From NCBI GenBank assembly GCA_005791165.1, contig SXXW01000033.1:91827-155826 (forward strand): a DNA stretch of 64,000 bases, read 5' to 3'. Positions within the stretch are counted from its first letter, which is position 1. Every line of letters starts with the position of its first letter. The stretch comes from Cytophagaceae bacterium (GTDB lineage Bacteria; Bacteroidota; Bacteroidia; Cytophagales; Spirosomataceae). The notes beneath the pieces are model-generated. The model was not told the origin of the DNA, made no database searches, and saw nothing but the letters and a program-made list of their open reading frames with translations. This document shows, piece by piece, positions 52,963-61,697 of this stretch. A program made the translations under genes and the position numbers.

Positions 52963-54327
52963 TTAGAAAATAGTATTAAAGATCAATTTGTAGACGTCCG
53001 TGGGTTCAATTTCTGATTTGATCGATTGCTTAGAGATAAAAACAGGATAAAATTGCTTATCACAAAATGGGCTTCCATGGGAACCTTTCACTAAGGTGGC
53101 ATCCAAAGGAATAACATCCATTAAATACCTGAATCCTGTTAGTTTTCGGGCCAATTTATAACCAGCTCTTAGTTTGATAAATGGATTTTTGGGATCCATG
53201 AACATTTCTACTGGGTCGTAACCTGGTTTTTTGAATATCTCAACACATCGTGCAAAGTCTGGTGCTTTTACATCATTAAGCCAATAGTAATAAGTAAACC
53301 ATTTGTCGGTATCAGCAATTAATACAAAATCACCAGTTCTTTCATGATTTAAATGATGGGACTCTATTTCTTTAGAATCTAGTACTTTGGCTACTCCAGG
53401 GATTGCTTCTAATATTTTTTTTACTTCTTTTTTATCCTCCCCATTTTTCACATAAATATGCGCAATTTGATGGTCTGAAACGGCGAAGGCTTTACTTGCC
53501 CCTGCATCTAATAACTCTAAACCCTGCTCTTCACGAATCGCTATGCAATCATGCTCCCTTAGTATTCGATTAATATGTATCGGTTCGGAAACATTGTTTA
53601 TGCCATATTCTGATAACAAAATTATGTGGGCATTTGTACTTTCAAAATGTTCAATTAATTGTTGGAGCACCCGATCAATCTCCAATAATTCATTCGATAT
53701 TTTAGTAAAATCTACTCCAAATTTTTGAAGGCAATAATCTAGATGAGGGAGGTATATTAAATTAAGTGTTGGGTTGTATTTTTTGTCTACCCAAATAGAT
53801 GCATCCGCAATCCATTGCGTGGATTTTATGTTGGCATTAGGACCCCAAAAATTAAACAATGGAAATGTGCCTAAAGCTTCTTGTAATTCATCTCTTAATT
53901 CAGGTGGATTTGAATAGCAATCAGGGGCTTTTACTCCGTCAGCATGATATTGTGGCCTCGGGGTAACAAAATATTCGGCACTGGAATACATATTGTACCA
54001 CCAAAACATTTTGGCACAGGTGAAAGTTCGGTCCTTTTTTTTAGCTTCATCCCATATTTTTGAAGATCCAACTAAATGATTCGATTGCTTCCAGAATTTC
54101 ACTTCTGCATCCGTGCGATCATACCAACCATTTCCCACAATTCCGTGAGCTGAAGGATATTTCCCAGTGACGTAGCAGCTTTGTGAAGTAGTCGTTACGG
54201 CAGGTAAAACCGGCTTAATTTTACTTAAGTGGTTTTTTTCAATGTAGGATTTTAAATAGGGGGTATGTTCTGAAATAATGCTTTCAGATAGTCCTACGAC
54301 ATCTATGACAACTGTTTTTTGCATCAT
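52963..54327 (-). CDS. eboF: EboF, alkaline phosphatase-superfamily phosphodiesterase
   Basis: The 454-residue protein is a nucleotide pyrophosphatase/phosphodiesterase-type enzyme: VIDVVGLSESI near the N-terminus (first metal Asp), a catalytic Thr in LPAVTTTSQSCYVTGKYPS, HGIVGNGWYD, ILLSEYGINNVSEP (metal site), and GSHGSPFCD. It has no signal peptide. It is the last of six ebo genes, and its ATG lies at the eboE stop. In cyanobacteria the ebo cluster takes part in delivery of a scytonemin precursor to the periplasm; the substrate of EboF is not known. Confidence 0.85.
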   Translation of the reverse strand: MMQKTVVIDVVGLSESIISEHTPYLKSYIEKNHLSKIKPVLPAVTTTSQSCYVTGKYPSAHGIVGNGWYDRTDAEVKFWKQSNHLVGSSKIWDEAKKKDRTFTCAKMFWWYNMYSSAEYFVTPRPQYHADGVKAPDCYSNPPELRDELQEALGTFPLFNFWGPNANIKSTQWIADASIWVDKKYNPTLNLIYLPHLDYCLQKFGVDFTKISNELLEIDRVLQQLIEHFESTNAHIILLSEYGINNVSEPIHINRILREHDCIAIREEQGLELLDAGASKAFAVSDHQIAHIYVKNGEDKKEVKKILEAIPGVAKVLDSKEIESHHLNHERTGDFVLIADTDKWFTYYYWLNDVKAPDFARCVEIFKKPGYDPVEMFMDPKNPFIKLRAGYKLARKLTGFRYLMDVIPLDATLVKGSHGSPFCDKQFYPVFISKQSIKSEIEPTDVYKLIFNTIF

Positions 54328-55523
54328 TAATCATTTAAAATGGCTTTCACCCAACCAATTTCTCGAGCGATGGACTCATGAATAGGGGCTTGAAACTCAT
54401 TCGGTAAAACGGCCCAAGTGTAGGTTTCTATTTCTAAATGACGGGTGAATGGCTTTGTTTTTTGAACTTCTAATGTCTCAATGATTTCTTTTTGAGTAGA
54501 GCCCAATAAGCCATAATTCGCAAGGAAAAGTGGGACATGAAAGTGAATTCTCCATTCAACAAACTTATCTATAACGAAATCATTAATGGCTTCATCCAAG
54601 TCTTTATATTGGAGGTATTCGCCATTTGCCAACAAAGCTTTTACTTGGTGCAAGTAAACAGGCTCATGGTATTTTCTTAGCGCTTCTATTTTTTCTTCAG
54701 GATTAGTTCTTAAATCCACGCGCAAAGCGGAACTGATTTGGATCTTACCTACAGCAATTCCTTTTTGATTTAATTCCTCAATACATGCTGCAGGGCTATC
54801 ATAACTCACTCCAAAATGACATATATCAAAGCATAACTGAATATGTCTTCTAATTAACTTCACAGAGTCGTTAATCCCTTTATTTTGTAAGTATTCATTG
54901 CCTAAAGGTATTAATGTATTTTCGTACCATTCAACAAACTCTTTGTGATTTTCAAGAATTCCGTCCGGTTCAGGTTCGATATCAATATGGATCCAATTCC
55001 CAGTTTCCTGCTCTATTTTAGCTAATTCAATTACTAGGTCCAATAAGTTAAGGGTAGCTTTCTGCGTAGCATTCGATAATTCTTCGGAATTATTCCACCA
55101 ATATTTATAAGATAATGGGGAGGTTGAAATACCACCTTCTTGTAAATTTTCAGGTAGAAGTTTGGCCAATAAATGAGCCAATCTTAGCGTGTAGTTATAT
55201 CGATCTTGGGTAGTCCAATCAGGGGTGTGCACATCGTCTTTGACAATGGTATTATGAAAACCTCCGTAAGGAAATCCATTTAAAGTAAAGACATACAGAT
55301 TCTCTCTGTCTAGCCAATTTTTCAAGTTTTCGAATTCTACAGAATTTTGTAAATCAATACTTGCTTGGTTCGCAAATCTTAAACCCAACCCCATTTTTTC
55401 ATTAGGGGCAATTTGCGCTTTTACTAGGGGGACATTTTTTTGTAATTCTTCAAAATGCTCATGCCAAATTTCACCAGGATGAATATTGCTACAGTAGCTA
55501 AAATGACCGTGTTTAGTTTCCAT
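54327..55523 (-). CDS. eboE: EboE, TIM-barrel metabolite traffic protein
   Basis: The 398 residues fit the EboE family: opening FSYCSNIHPGEIWHEHFEEL, GLRFANQASIDL, then GFPYGGFH and IHIDIEPEPDGIL, a xylose-isomerase-like barrel with acidic and His residues at metal-binding positions (IQLCFDICHFGVSYD). It lacks a signal peptide, so it acts in the cytoplasm. It follows EboD by three bases and meets EboF at a one-base stop/start overlap, typical of a translationally coupled operon. Confidence 0.88.
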   Translation of the reverse strand: METKHGHFSYCSNIHPGEIWHEHFEELQKNVPLVKAQIAPNEKMGLGLRFANQASIDLQNSVEFENLKNWLDRENLYVFTLNGFPYGGFHNTIVKDDVHTPDWTTQDRYNYTLRLAHLLAKLLPENLQEGGISTSPLSYKYWWNNSEELSNATQKATLNLLDLVIELAKIEQETGNWIHIDIEPEPDGILENHKEFVEWYENTLIPLGNEYLQNKGINDSVKLIRRHIQLCFDICHFGVSYDSPAACIEELNQKGIAVGKIQISSALRVDLRTNPEEKIEALRKYHEPVYLHQVKALLANGEYLQYKDLDEAINDFVIDKFVEWRIHFHVPLFLANYGLLGSTQKEIIETLEVQKTKPFTRHLEIETYTWAVLPNEFQAPIHESIAREIGWVKAILND

Positions 55524-55526
55524 CGC

Positions 55527-56672
55527 TTATGCAAGATTGGCTAAGTAATCAACCGATTTTTTGACCATTTCAAAATCAATTTCATGGACCTCGATTCCTT
55601 TTCCTAAGGCCAACAGAAGCGTAATGGTTAATTGGCCTCCAAGATGTTCTTGAAATTCTTGTAAACCTTTATAAAGGTTAATTTTATCATTTTCCGCTAA
55701 CGCAGGATGAAAAATATCAAAGCCAAGCTTTTTAATTAAGGCAATGATTCGATTTAAATCTTCTTTTGAGATATTCCCAATTAAATGAGAATAGACACAA
55801 TCTAATGCAATGCCAATGGCAACAGCTTCTCCATGACGGATACTAAACGAACTCAAATATTCTAATTTATGTGCAGCCCAATGCCCAAAGTCTAAGGGCC
55901 GTGCGGAACCTAATTCAAATGGATCACCAGAAGATATGTGCTTCATGTGTAAATCTGCGCAACGGTAAATTTGCTCCATCATGACAGACTTATTTCTTGA
56001 GTTCATGTCATCTGCATGCTCTTCAAGCCACGTAAAAAATGATAAATCTTTAATCAAGGCTACTTTAATGGCTTCTGCAATCCCTGACCTCCAATCTCGG
56101 TCTATTAGGGTAGTTAAAAAATCAACATCATTAAATACAGCTACAGCAGGAGCAAATGTGCCCAGAAAGTTCTTTTTACCTAGATAATTAACCCCATTTT
56201 TTACGCCTACTCCAGAGTCATTTTGGGACAATACGGTCGTCGGGATGCGAATTAATTTAACTCCACGATGTGAAATAGCGGCAGCATAACCCGACATATC
56301 CAAAAAGGCACCTCCACCGATTGAGGCAACAAATGAGTGTCGGTCAATTCGATGTTCATCGATTGCACGAACAACTTCTTCGTAAAATCTAGGGTCGTTT
56401 TTGCAAATTTCACCTCCTGGTAAAACTAAAATCTCAGGGGATAATTTAGCTACATGATGATGATCAAAATATTTTATGAGGGTATTTGTCAGTTCTGGAT
56501 GTGCGTCGGCCACCCCTTTGTCAACAACAAATAAAATTCTTTTTTGAAATTCTGGGTTACCAAAATGACTAATAAAGTCTGCAAACATATTATTTGCAGG
56601 ATCAAACAAGCTTTTTGTGAAAAAAACTTCGTATTGAAAAGGTACTTGAAATATTTGTTTTAAAGATTGCAT
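55527..56672 (-). CDS. eboD: EboD, 3-dehydroquinate synthase-like protein
   Basis: From ATG 56672 the protein has 381 residues and the sugar-phosphate cyclase fold: LPGGEICKNDPR, the NAD-binding GGGAFLDMSGYAAA, RIPTTVLSQNDSGVGVKNGVN and the metal-binding GIAEAIKVALI and FGHWAAHKLE with His ligands. It differs from AroB in the PTT block (NDSGVGVKNGVN for VDSSVGGKTGVN), as expected of EboD rather than a housekeeping AroB. It may cyclise a sugar phosphate. A TTG (56696) opens the frame further upstream, overlapping eboC, but the ATG is preferred. Confidence 0.85.
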   Translation of the reverse strand: MQSLKQIFQVPFQYEVFFTKSLFDPANNMFADFISHFGNPEFQKRILFVVDKGVADAHPELTNTLIKYFDHHHVAKLSPEILVLPGGEICKNDPRFYEEVVRAIDEHRIDRHSFVASIGGGAFLDMSGYAAAISHRGVKLIRIPTTVLSQNDSGVGVKNGVNYLGKKNFLGTFAPAVAVFNDVDFLTTLIDRDWRSGIAEAIKVALIKDLSFFTWLEEHADDMNSRNKSVMMEQIYRCADLHMKHISSGDPFELGSARPLDFGHWAAHKLEYLSSFSIRHGEAVAIGIALDCVYSHLIGNISKEDLNRIIALIKKLGFDIFHPALAENDKINLYKGLQEFQEHLGGQLTITLLLALGKGIEVHEIDFEMVKKSVDYLANLA

Positions 56673-56682
56673 GAATCCAAAT

Positions 56683-57564
56683 TTACGTAACTGCAAACTT
56701 TTTACCTAATAGAATGGATACGGGTAAAAGCAGGACAACAAATATAGCCATTTCCCATTGTCCACTCAAACTTACCCAAGCTGCATTCATTAAAATTAAA
56801 GTTAAAACCCCTGTTTTCACTGTTTTACCAATATTTGGGCCGATTGGATCCTTTATAGCCACCATTAATTTGGTGAAAATTAAATAAAAGTGCGTTCCAA
56901 TAAAAGGCAATGCAAAATATAAATGTCCAAATTTATAAGCAAAATAGAGTTGGCAAAGATGGACCAATAAAAAAAGAAATAGTGCAAATAGAAGAGTTTT
57001 AGGTGTTCCTCCATGTACTTCACCCCTTGATACTAAGGTGATAGCTGCAATATAAATTAATGGGATTAAAATTAAATAGCCATAGGTAAAAACACCTATT
57101 TCGTATACACTCATTCCTAATAGCAAATTGAATGCGCGACATAAACCCATATTGATCGGCCCGAAAATGGACATATGCTTACCTTTCCAATCGTAAAATA
57201 ATGCGCAAATGCTTATAATGATGGCAATTAAGCCACTTAATTTGCTATGCCAAAAGGCACAAAATATTCCTATAGATAAAAAGAAGATTCCACCCAATAT
57301 GGCCTCGGATTTCAAGATTCGTCCACTGGGTAAAGCGCGTTCCGGCCTTTCAATTTTGTCCAATTCATGGTCAAATACATCGTTGAAAACAACGCCACCT
57401 GCATATAAGCACATAGTTGATATACCTAAAAACACAACTGAATTCAGGTCAATGAAATTGAATATAAATCCTACAATCGACATGCCCGCTAAAACATCAG
57501 TTAATGACGTAATGACATTTGCAGGGCGCATGAGTTCAATGAAGGCTCTGATTTTTGCTTTCAT
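56683..57564 (-). CDS. eboC: EboC, UbiA-family prenyltransferase
   Basis: The 293-residue protein has about eight to nine membrane helices and both Asp-rich motifs of UbiA prenyltransferases: FNDVFDHELDKIERPERAL and YDWKGKHM. In UbiA-type enzymes these bind Mg and the isoprenyl diphosphate to prenylate an aromatic or polar acceptor in the membrane. The acceptor here is unknown. ATG 57564 overlaps the eboB stop by one base (TGATG), and the stop is 10 bases from eboD. Confidence 0.88.
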   Translation of the reverse strand: MKAKIRAFIELMRPANVITSLTDVLAGMSIVGFIFNFIDLNSVVFLGISTMCLYAGGVVFNDVFDHELDKIERPERALPSGRILKSEAILGGIFFLSIGIFCAFWHSKLSGLIAIIISICALFYDWKGKHMSIFGPINMGLCRAFNLLLGMSVYEIGVFTYGYLILIPLIYIAAITLVSRGEVHGGTPKTLLFALFLFLLVHLCQLYFAYKFGHLYFALPFIGTHFYLIFTKLMVAIKDPIGPNIGKTVKTGVLTLILMNAAWVSLSGQWEMAIFVVLLLPVSILLGKKFAVT

Positions 57565-58583
57565 CAACGAATAATCATGGAGTCCTTATTTATTCGTGGT
57601 GCTTGACCTCCTCTTAGCACGGTGTTGCCATTAAATTTTTGTGATTGATCAATTTCCAGTCCATGAATAAAATCACTTTCATTGATTTGTCCACTTTGAG
57701 CAAAAGCGTCTAAGGCATTTTGATAGGTTACTTGGCGTATAGTCTCTACATCTATTCCTTTAATTTTCATCAAGGCGGCTGTTTTTGGAATAGCCAAGGG
57801 ATCTGAAATTCCCCAGTCCGCAGCAGAATTGACCATAATTCGAGTAGGGCCGTATTCTTTGACAATTTCGACCATGCGTTCATTCCCCATTTTGGTGAAT
57901 GGATAAATAGTAAAAGCGGCGTAAAAACCTTGATCTAATACAGACTTTACTGTTTCTTCATTATTATGGTCAATAATCACCATTTTAGGGTCTATTCCAT
58001 GCTCTAAAGCAATCGCCATACTTCGTTCAGTCCCTTTTTTCTTATCACGATGGGGCGTGTGTACTTGGACTGGAAGATTCATTTCCTTCGCCATTTCTAA
58101 TTGGGCTCGGTAATATTTCTCTTCTGCAGCTGTTTGATCATCAAAACCGATTTCGCCCACTCCAACTACTCCTTCTTTTTGAAGAAATAAGGGAAGGATT
58201 TCCATCACTTGTTCCGCAAGCGCTTCATTATTGGCTTCTCTTGAATTCAATCCGATCGTACAATAATGTTTTATACCAAATTGGGACGAACGGAATCGCT
58301 CCCAACCCACAAGACTCGAAAAATAATCTTTGAATGAGGCTAATCCAGTTCTCGGTTGGCCTAACCAAAAAGCCGGTTCAATCAGTGCAACCACTCCTGC
58401 ATCAGCTAAAGCTTGATAATCATCTGTGGTCCTCGAACTCATGTGCATATGGGGATCAAAAAATTTCATCCCCTGAGTGTAGTTCATGAAATCATGATCC
58501 ACCACATTTGCTGTTGCTTTTTCTTCCGTTGATCCTTCAAAATGTGAAGGATTTATTTCTTTTTGATGTGGATTTTGACACAT
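57564..58583 (-). CDS. eboB: EboB, TatD-like amidohydrolase-superfamily hydrolase
   Basis: The 339 residues show a TatD/amidohydrolase barrel: FFDPHMHMSSR with the HxH metal site, GVGEIGFDDQ (Glu), PVQVHTPHRDKK (His), VIIDHNNEET (His) and SAADWGISDPLA (Asp). This is the full set of metal ligands of the superfamily. It lies between eboA (four bases) and eboC (one-base overlap). Substrate unknown; the enzyme probably hydrolyses an intermediate of the ebo pathway. Confidence 0.88.
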   Translation of the reverse strand: MCQNPHQKEINPSHFEGSTEEKATANVVDHDFMNYTQGMKFFDPHMHMSSRTTDDYQALADAGVVALIEPAFWLGQPRTGLASFKDYFSSLVGWERFRSSQFGIKHYCTIGLNSREANNEALAEQVMEILPLFLQKEGVVGVGEIGFDDQTAAEEKYYRAQLEMAKEMNLPVQVHTPHRDKKKGTERSMAIALEHGIDPKMVIIDHNNEETVKSVLDQGFYAAFTIYPFTKMGNERMVEIVKEYGPTRIMVNSAADWGISDPLAIPKTAALMKIKGIDVETIRQVTYQNALDAFAQSGQINESDFIHGLEIDQSQKFNGNTVLRGGQAPRINKDSMIIR

Positions 58584-58587
58584 ATTT

Positions 58588-59373
58588 TTAAGCTTGATAT
58601 ATAGGTTCGGGCAATTCTAATTCTTTCCATTGCCCCTTTGTACTTCCTGGTTGGGCTATTTCTTTTATGACCAATTGTGCAGCTAGAATATCTCTAGGAT
58701 TATCTGATTGCTCTAGTTTTTTAATATCGCTTTGCAAATTTTCATTTATAAACCTAGGAACCAATCGCCAAACTTGGGATGGAACTCGCCTCCCGGCTGC
58801 CCATCTTTCATGCGCAAAGTCTGATAAAGTATCAGCAAGGGCTTGATTCGCTCTATTTTCTAGGCCGTAAATTCGGTGTATAGCTTTGTCATTGAAGATG
58901 CATTTTAAAACCATTTGATTCCAGGCCAATTCTGAAAAATAAAGGCTTGGATATGGATTTTCAAAAGCAATTGATTCAAACACAGAGCCCATATTGGACC
59001 TTACGGCATCTGTGGCTCTTAATAAAAATAGGGTCGGGTTTTTTAATGCAGGTAGTGCAGCATGCAAGGCGACTGCTTCATTAATTTCAGCTGTGTCAAA
59101 CAACAAATTGAGTTGTTCTATACCGTCTTTCTCAGATATCAAGCAGATAATATATATGCGTACTAATTTATCTAAGGTATAATCTTGCCAGGACCAGCCG
59201 TCAATGACATTTCTTGGGTTAATTATCTGAGTTTTTGAAATAAATCTGGGCGTCATAACAAATGCTAAAGCGAGTTCTTTAGCATTTCCTTTCGATTTAG
59301 ACTCTATCCAAATGGTTTCTGTTGGATTAGTAAATCGTAAGATTTCTTCAAGGATGACGGGACTGTAGATCAA
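58588..59373 (-). CDS. eboA: EboA domain protein, first gene of the ebo operon
   Basis: The 261-residue protein is helical and ends in the EboA type region (LAFVMTPRF, LDKLVRIYIICLIS, GRRVPSQVWRLVPRFI). The function of EboA is unknown; it is always found with eboB-F. The start is TTG at 59373: an in-frame TAA is at 59388-59386, and there is no ATG before residue 35. A 165-base gap upstream, shared with the divergent peptidase gene, should hold the operon promoter; only near-matches such as TAATTTTA are visible. Confidence 0.82.
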   Translation of the reverse strand: MIYSPVILEEILRFTNPTETIWIESKSKGNAKELALAFVMTPRFISKTQIINPRNVIDGWSWQDYTLDKLVRIYIICLISEKDGIEQLNLLFDTAEINEAVALHAALPALKNPTLFLLRATDAVRSNMGSVFESIAFENPYPSLYFSELAWNQMVLKCIFNDKAIHRIYGLENRANQALADTLSDFAHERWAAGRRVPSQVWRLVPRFINENLQSDIKKLEQSDNPRDILAAQLVIKEIAQPGSTKGQWKELELPEPIYQA

Positions 59374-59538
59374 TTTTAATATGTTTTAAAACGTAAGCGA
59401 ATTTATAAAATTATGCTTGGAAGTTTATCATGATTTTTATCAATTATTTGAACTGAAACATGAATAAATCAATTATGAATTATAAAAGTATTAGCATAAA
59501 TTTAAATAAATTTCTGAATTCATTTAAAATACATTTTC

Positions 59539-61665
59539 ATGCTCCGTTTCTTTTCATCCATTTTAATTATTGCATTTTTTGCAATTAATGGATTTAGCCA
59601 GGCACAAAACTTCACGTTTGAGGCCATTAAATCTTATCCATTCCCTACAGAATTAATCCGATCCAATAAAGGCAATAAGATTGCTTGGGCCATGGATGAA
59701 AAAGGAATCCGTAATATTTATGTGGCTGAAGGGCCCATTTTCGAGCCTCGAAAATTAACTTCATTTTCTGAGGATGATGGGCAAGAATTAACATCGATAT
59801 CCATTTCAGATGATGGGAAATGGGTTTTATTTGTGCGTGGTGGGGATCATGGGGCTAATTTCGATCACTTAAAACCGATTAATCCATATGGTAATCTTGA
59901 GCCTCAGACAGTGCGTGTGATGCAAATAGCCTTTACTGGGGGGCCTATTCGGATTATCTCAGAGGGTGATGAACCCGTAATTTCTCCTAAAAATGATGTG
60001 GTCGCCTACATTAAAGAAGGCCAGCCTTGGATTTGTAAATTGGATACTAATAGGAACGAGGACTTTTTAGAAGCTCCTGTGAAATTGTTCAAGACTAGGG
60101 GTACTGTATCTCAATTAAAGTGGTCTCCTGATGGCTCAAAAGTTGTTTTTGTTGCTAATAGGGGAGATCATTCATTTATTGGATCGCTCACGATTGGGAA
60201 TAATCAAATCCAATGGATTGATCCTTCATTTGCTCGTGACATGAGTCCTCGTTGGTCGCCTGATGGTAAAAGTATCGCATTTATTCGAACACATGCTTTG
60301 GGTGGTCAGGCTGATTCATTGACCCAACGGAAAAAAGTTTTTTGGAGCATTCGTACTGCTCCTGTAACTGGGGAGAATTCTAAATTAGTTTGGGAGGCCC
60401 CTAAAACAAATCGGGGATCTTTACCTACTACTCATGGGTCGACCAATTTATTTTGGGCTACCTCTAATGTGATCACATTTACTTCTTACCATGATGGCTG
60501 GCCTCATTTATATTCCATTACTCCCTCAGGTGGCACACCTCTGTTATTAACGCCTGGTGAATTCATGGTGGAACATGTGAGTTTAAGCATGGATGGAAAA
60601 AGTCTTTTATGTGATGTTAATACAGGTCCTGATGCTTTGGATAAGGATAGAAGACATATTCTTCAGGTGTCTGTTGACAAGGCTGATATGAAAATATTAA
60701 CACCAGGAAGTGGTAATGAATGGACAGCGTTGGCTTTGGCAAATAGTAAGGGAATTGTTTACATTGGATCTACCCCACAAAAAGCACCACAAGTAATGTT
60801 CAAATCGGATGTTGCTTCCCCCAAATCACTAACCGCCTCATTGTTTCCCGCTGAATACCCTGAAAAATCTCTAATTGAACCTAAGCAAGTAGTATATAAG
60901 TCTTTGGATGGCTTATCCATACATGCTCAGATTTTCGATAATTCAAATGGTACACAGAAAAAACCAGCTATTATTTTTGTGCATGGTGGCCCTCCAAGGC
61001 AAATGCTTTTAGGTTGGCATTATTCTGATTATTATGCTAATGCGTATGCATTGAACCAGTATTTAGCCAATCTTGGTTTTGTTGTGTTATCTGTGAATTA
61101 TAGATTGGGCATCGGGTATGGGTATGAATTCCAACATCCTAAATCAGCAGGGCATTTAGGAGCCTCTGAATATTTAGATATCAAGGCTGCGGGCGAGTGG
61201 TTAGCTGCTCAATCTTTTGTGGATTCGAAGAAAATTGGTGTTTATGGAGGGTCTTATGGAGGTTATTTGACAGCTTTGGGATTAGCTAGAGATTCGAAAT
61301 TATTTGCTGCGGGTGTAGATATTCATGGTGTTCATGATTGGGCAAATCAATTAAAAGCTGAACCATTGGCGGATGAATTCCATAAAGCCCCAGATGCGGA
61401 ATGGGCAGCGAGTTTGTCGTTTAGATCTTCCCCAGTTTCTTCTTTAAGTACTTGGTCTTCTCCGGTATTCATTATACATGCGGATGATGATCGCAATGTC
61501 TCATTTAATCAGAGTATTGACTTGGTGAACCGACTAATGAAACGTAAAGTAGCTGTGGAGACGATGGTCATTGCGGACGACACACATCACTGGTTTAGAT
61601 TTTCAAATACATTGAAAGTATTTAATGCTACTGCAAATTATTTAAAAGCGAAGCTTTCTAAATAG
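59539..61665 (+). CDS. Secreted S9-family prolyl oligopeptidase-like peptidase
   Basis: The 708 residues contain a signal peptide (to about FSQAQ), PD40/TolB-type propeller repeats at about 30-420 (LKWSPDGSKVVFVANRGD, PRWSPDGKSIAFIRT) and an alpha/beta hydrolase domain at about 450-705. The catalytic triad is visible: Ser572 in YGGSYGGYL, Asp in HADDDRNVSF and His in ADDTHHWF. It should cleave short peptides, dipeptides or acyl-peptides in the periplasm. It is divergent from the ebo operon and precedes ygiQ by 32 bases. Confidence 0.9.
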   Translation: MLRFFSSILIIAFFAINGFSQAQNFTFEAIKSYPFPTELIRSNKGNKIAWAMDEKGIRNIYVAEGPIFEPRKLTSFSEDDGQELTSISISDDGKWVLFVRGGDHGANFDHLKPINPYGNLEPQTVRVMQIAFTGGPIRIISEGDEPVISPKNDVVAYIKEGQPWICKLDTNRNEDFLEAPVKLFKTRGTVSQLKWSPDGSKVVFVANRGDHSFIGSLTIGNNQIQWIDPSFARDMSPRWSPDGKSIAFIRTHALGGQADSLTQRKKVFWSIRTAPVTGENSKLVWEAPKTNRGSLPTTHGSTNLFWATSNVITFTSYHDGWPHLYSITPSGGTPLLLTPGEFMVEHVSLSMDGKSLLCDVNTGPDALDKDRRHILQVSVDKADMKILTPGSGNEWTALALANSKGIVYIGSTPQKAPQVMFKSDVASPKSLTASLFPAEYPEKSLIEPKQVVYKSLDGLSIHAQIFDNSNGTQKKPAIIFVHGGPPRQMLLGWHYSDYYANAYALNQYLANLGFVVLSVNYRLGIGYGYEFQHPKSAGHLGASEYLDIKAAGEWLAAQSFVDSKKIGVYGGSYGGYLTALGLARDSKLFAAGVDIHGVHDWANQLKAEPLADEFHKAPDAEWAASLSFRSSPVSSLSTWSSPVFIIHADDDRNVSFNQSIDLVNRLMKRKVAVETMVIADDTHHWFRFSNTLKVFNATANYLKAKLSK

Positions 61666-61697
61666 GTAAAATACTCTTTTTGAATTAATTTTGTCTA

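Noticed and set aside
55527..56672. EboD annotated as housekeeping 3-dehydroquinate synthase (aroB)
   Set aside because: The PTT-loop differs from AroB and the gene lies inside the ebo operon, translated next to eboC and eboE.
61686..61693. TAATTTTG as promoter of ygiQ
   Set aside because: It ends only four bases before the ATG and has no -33 partner; it would require an almost leaderless mRNA.
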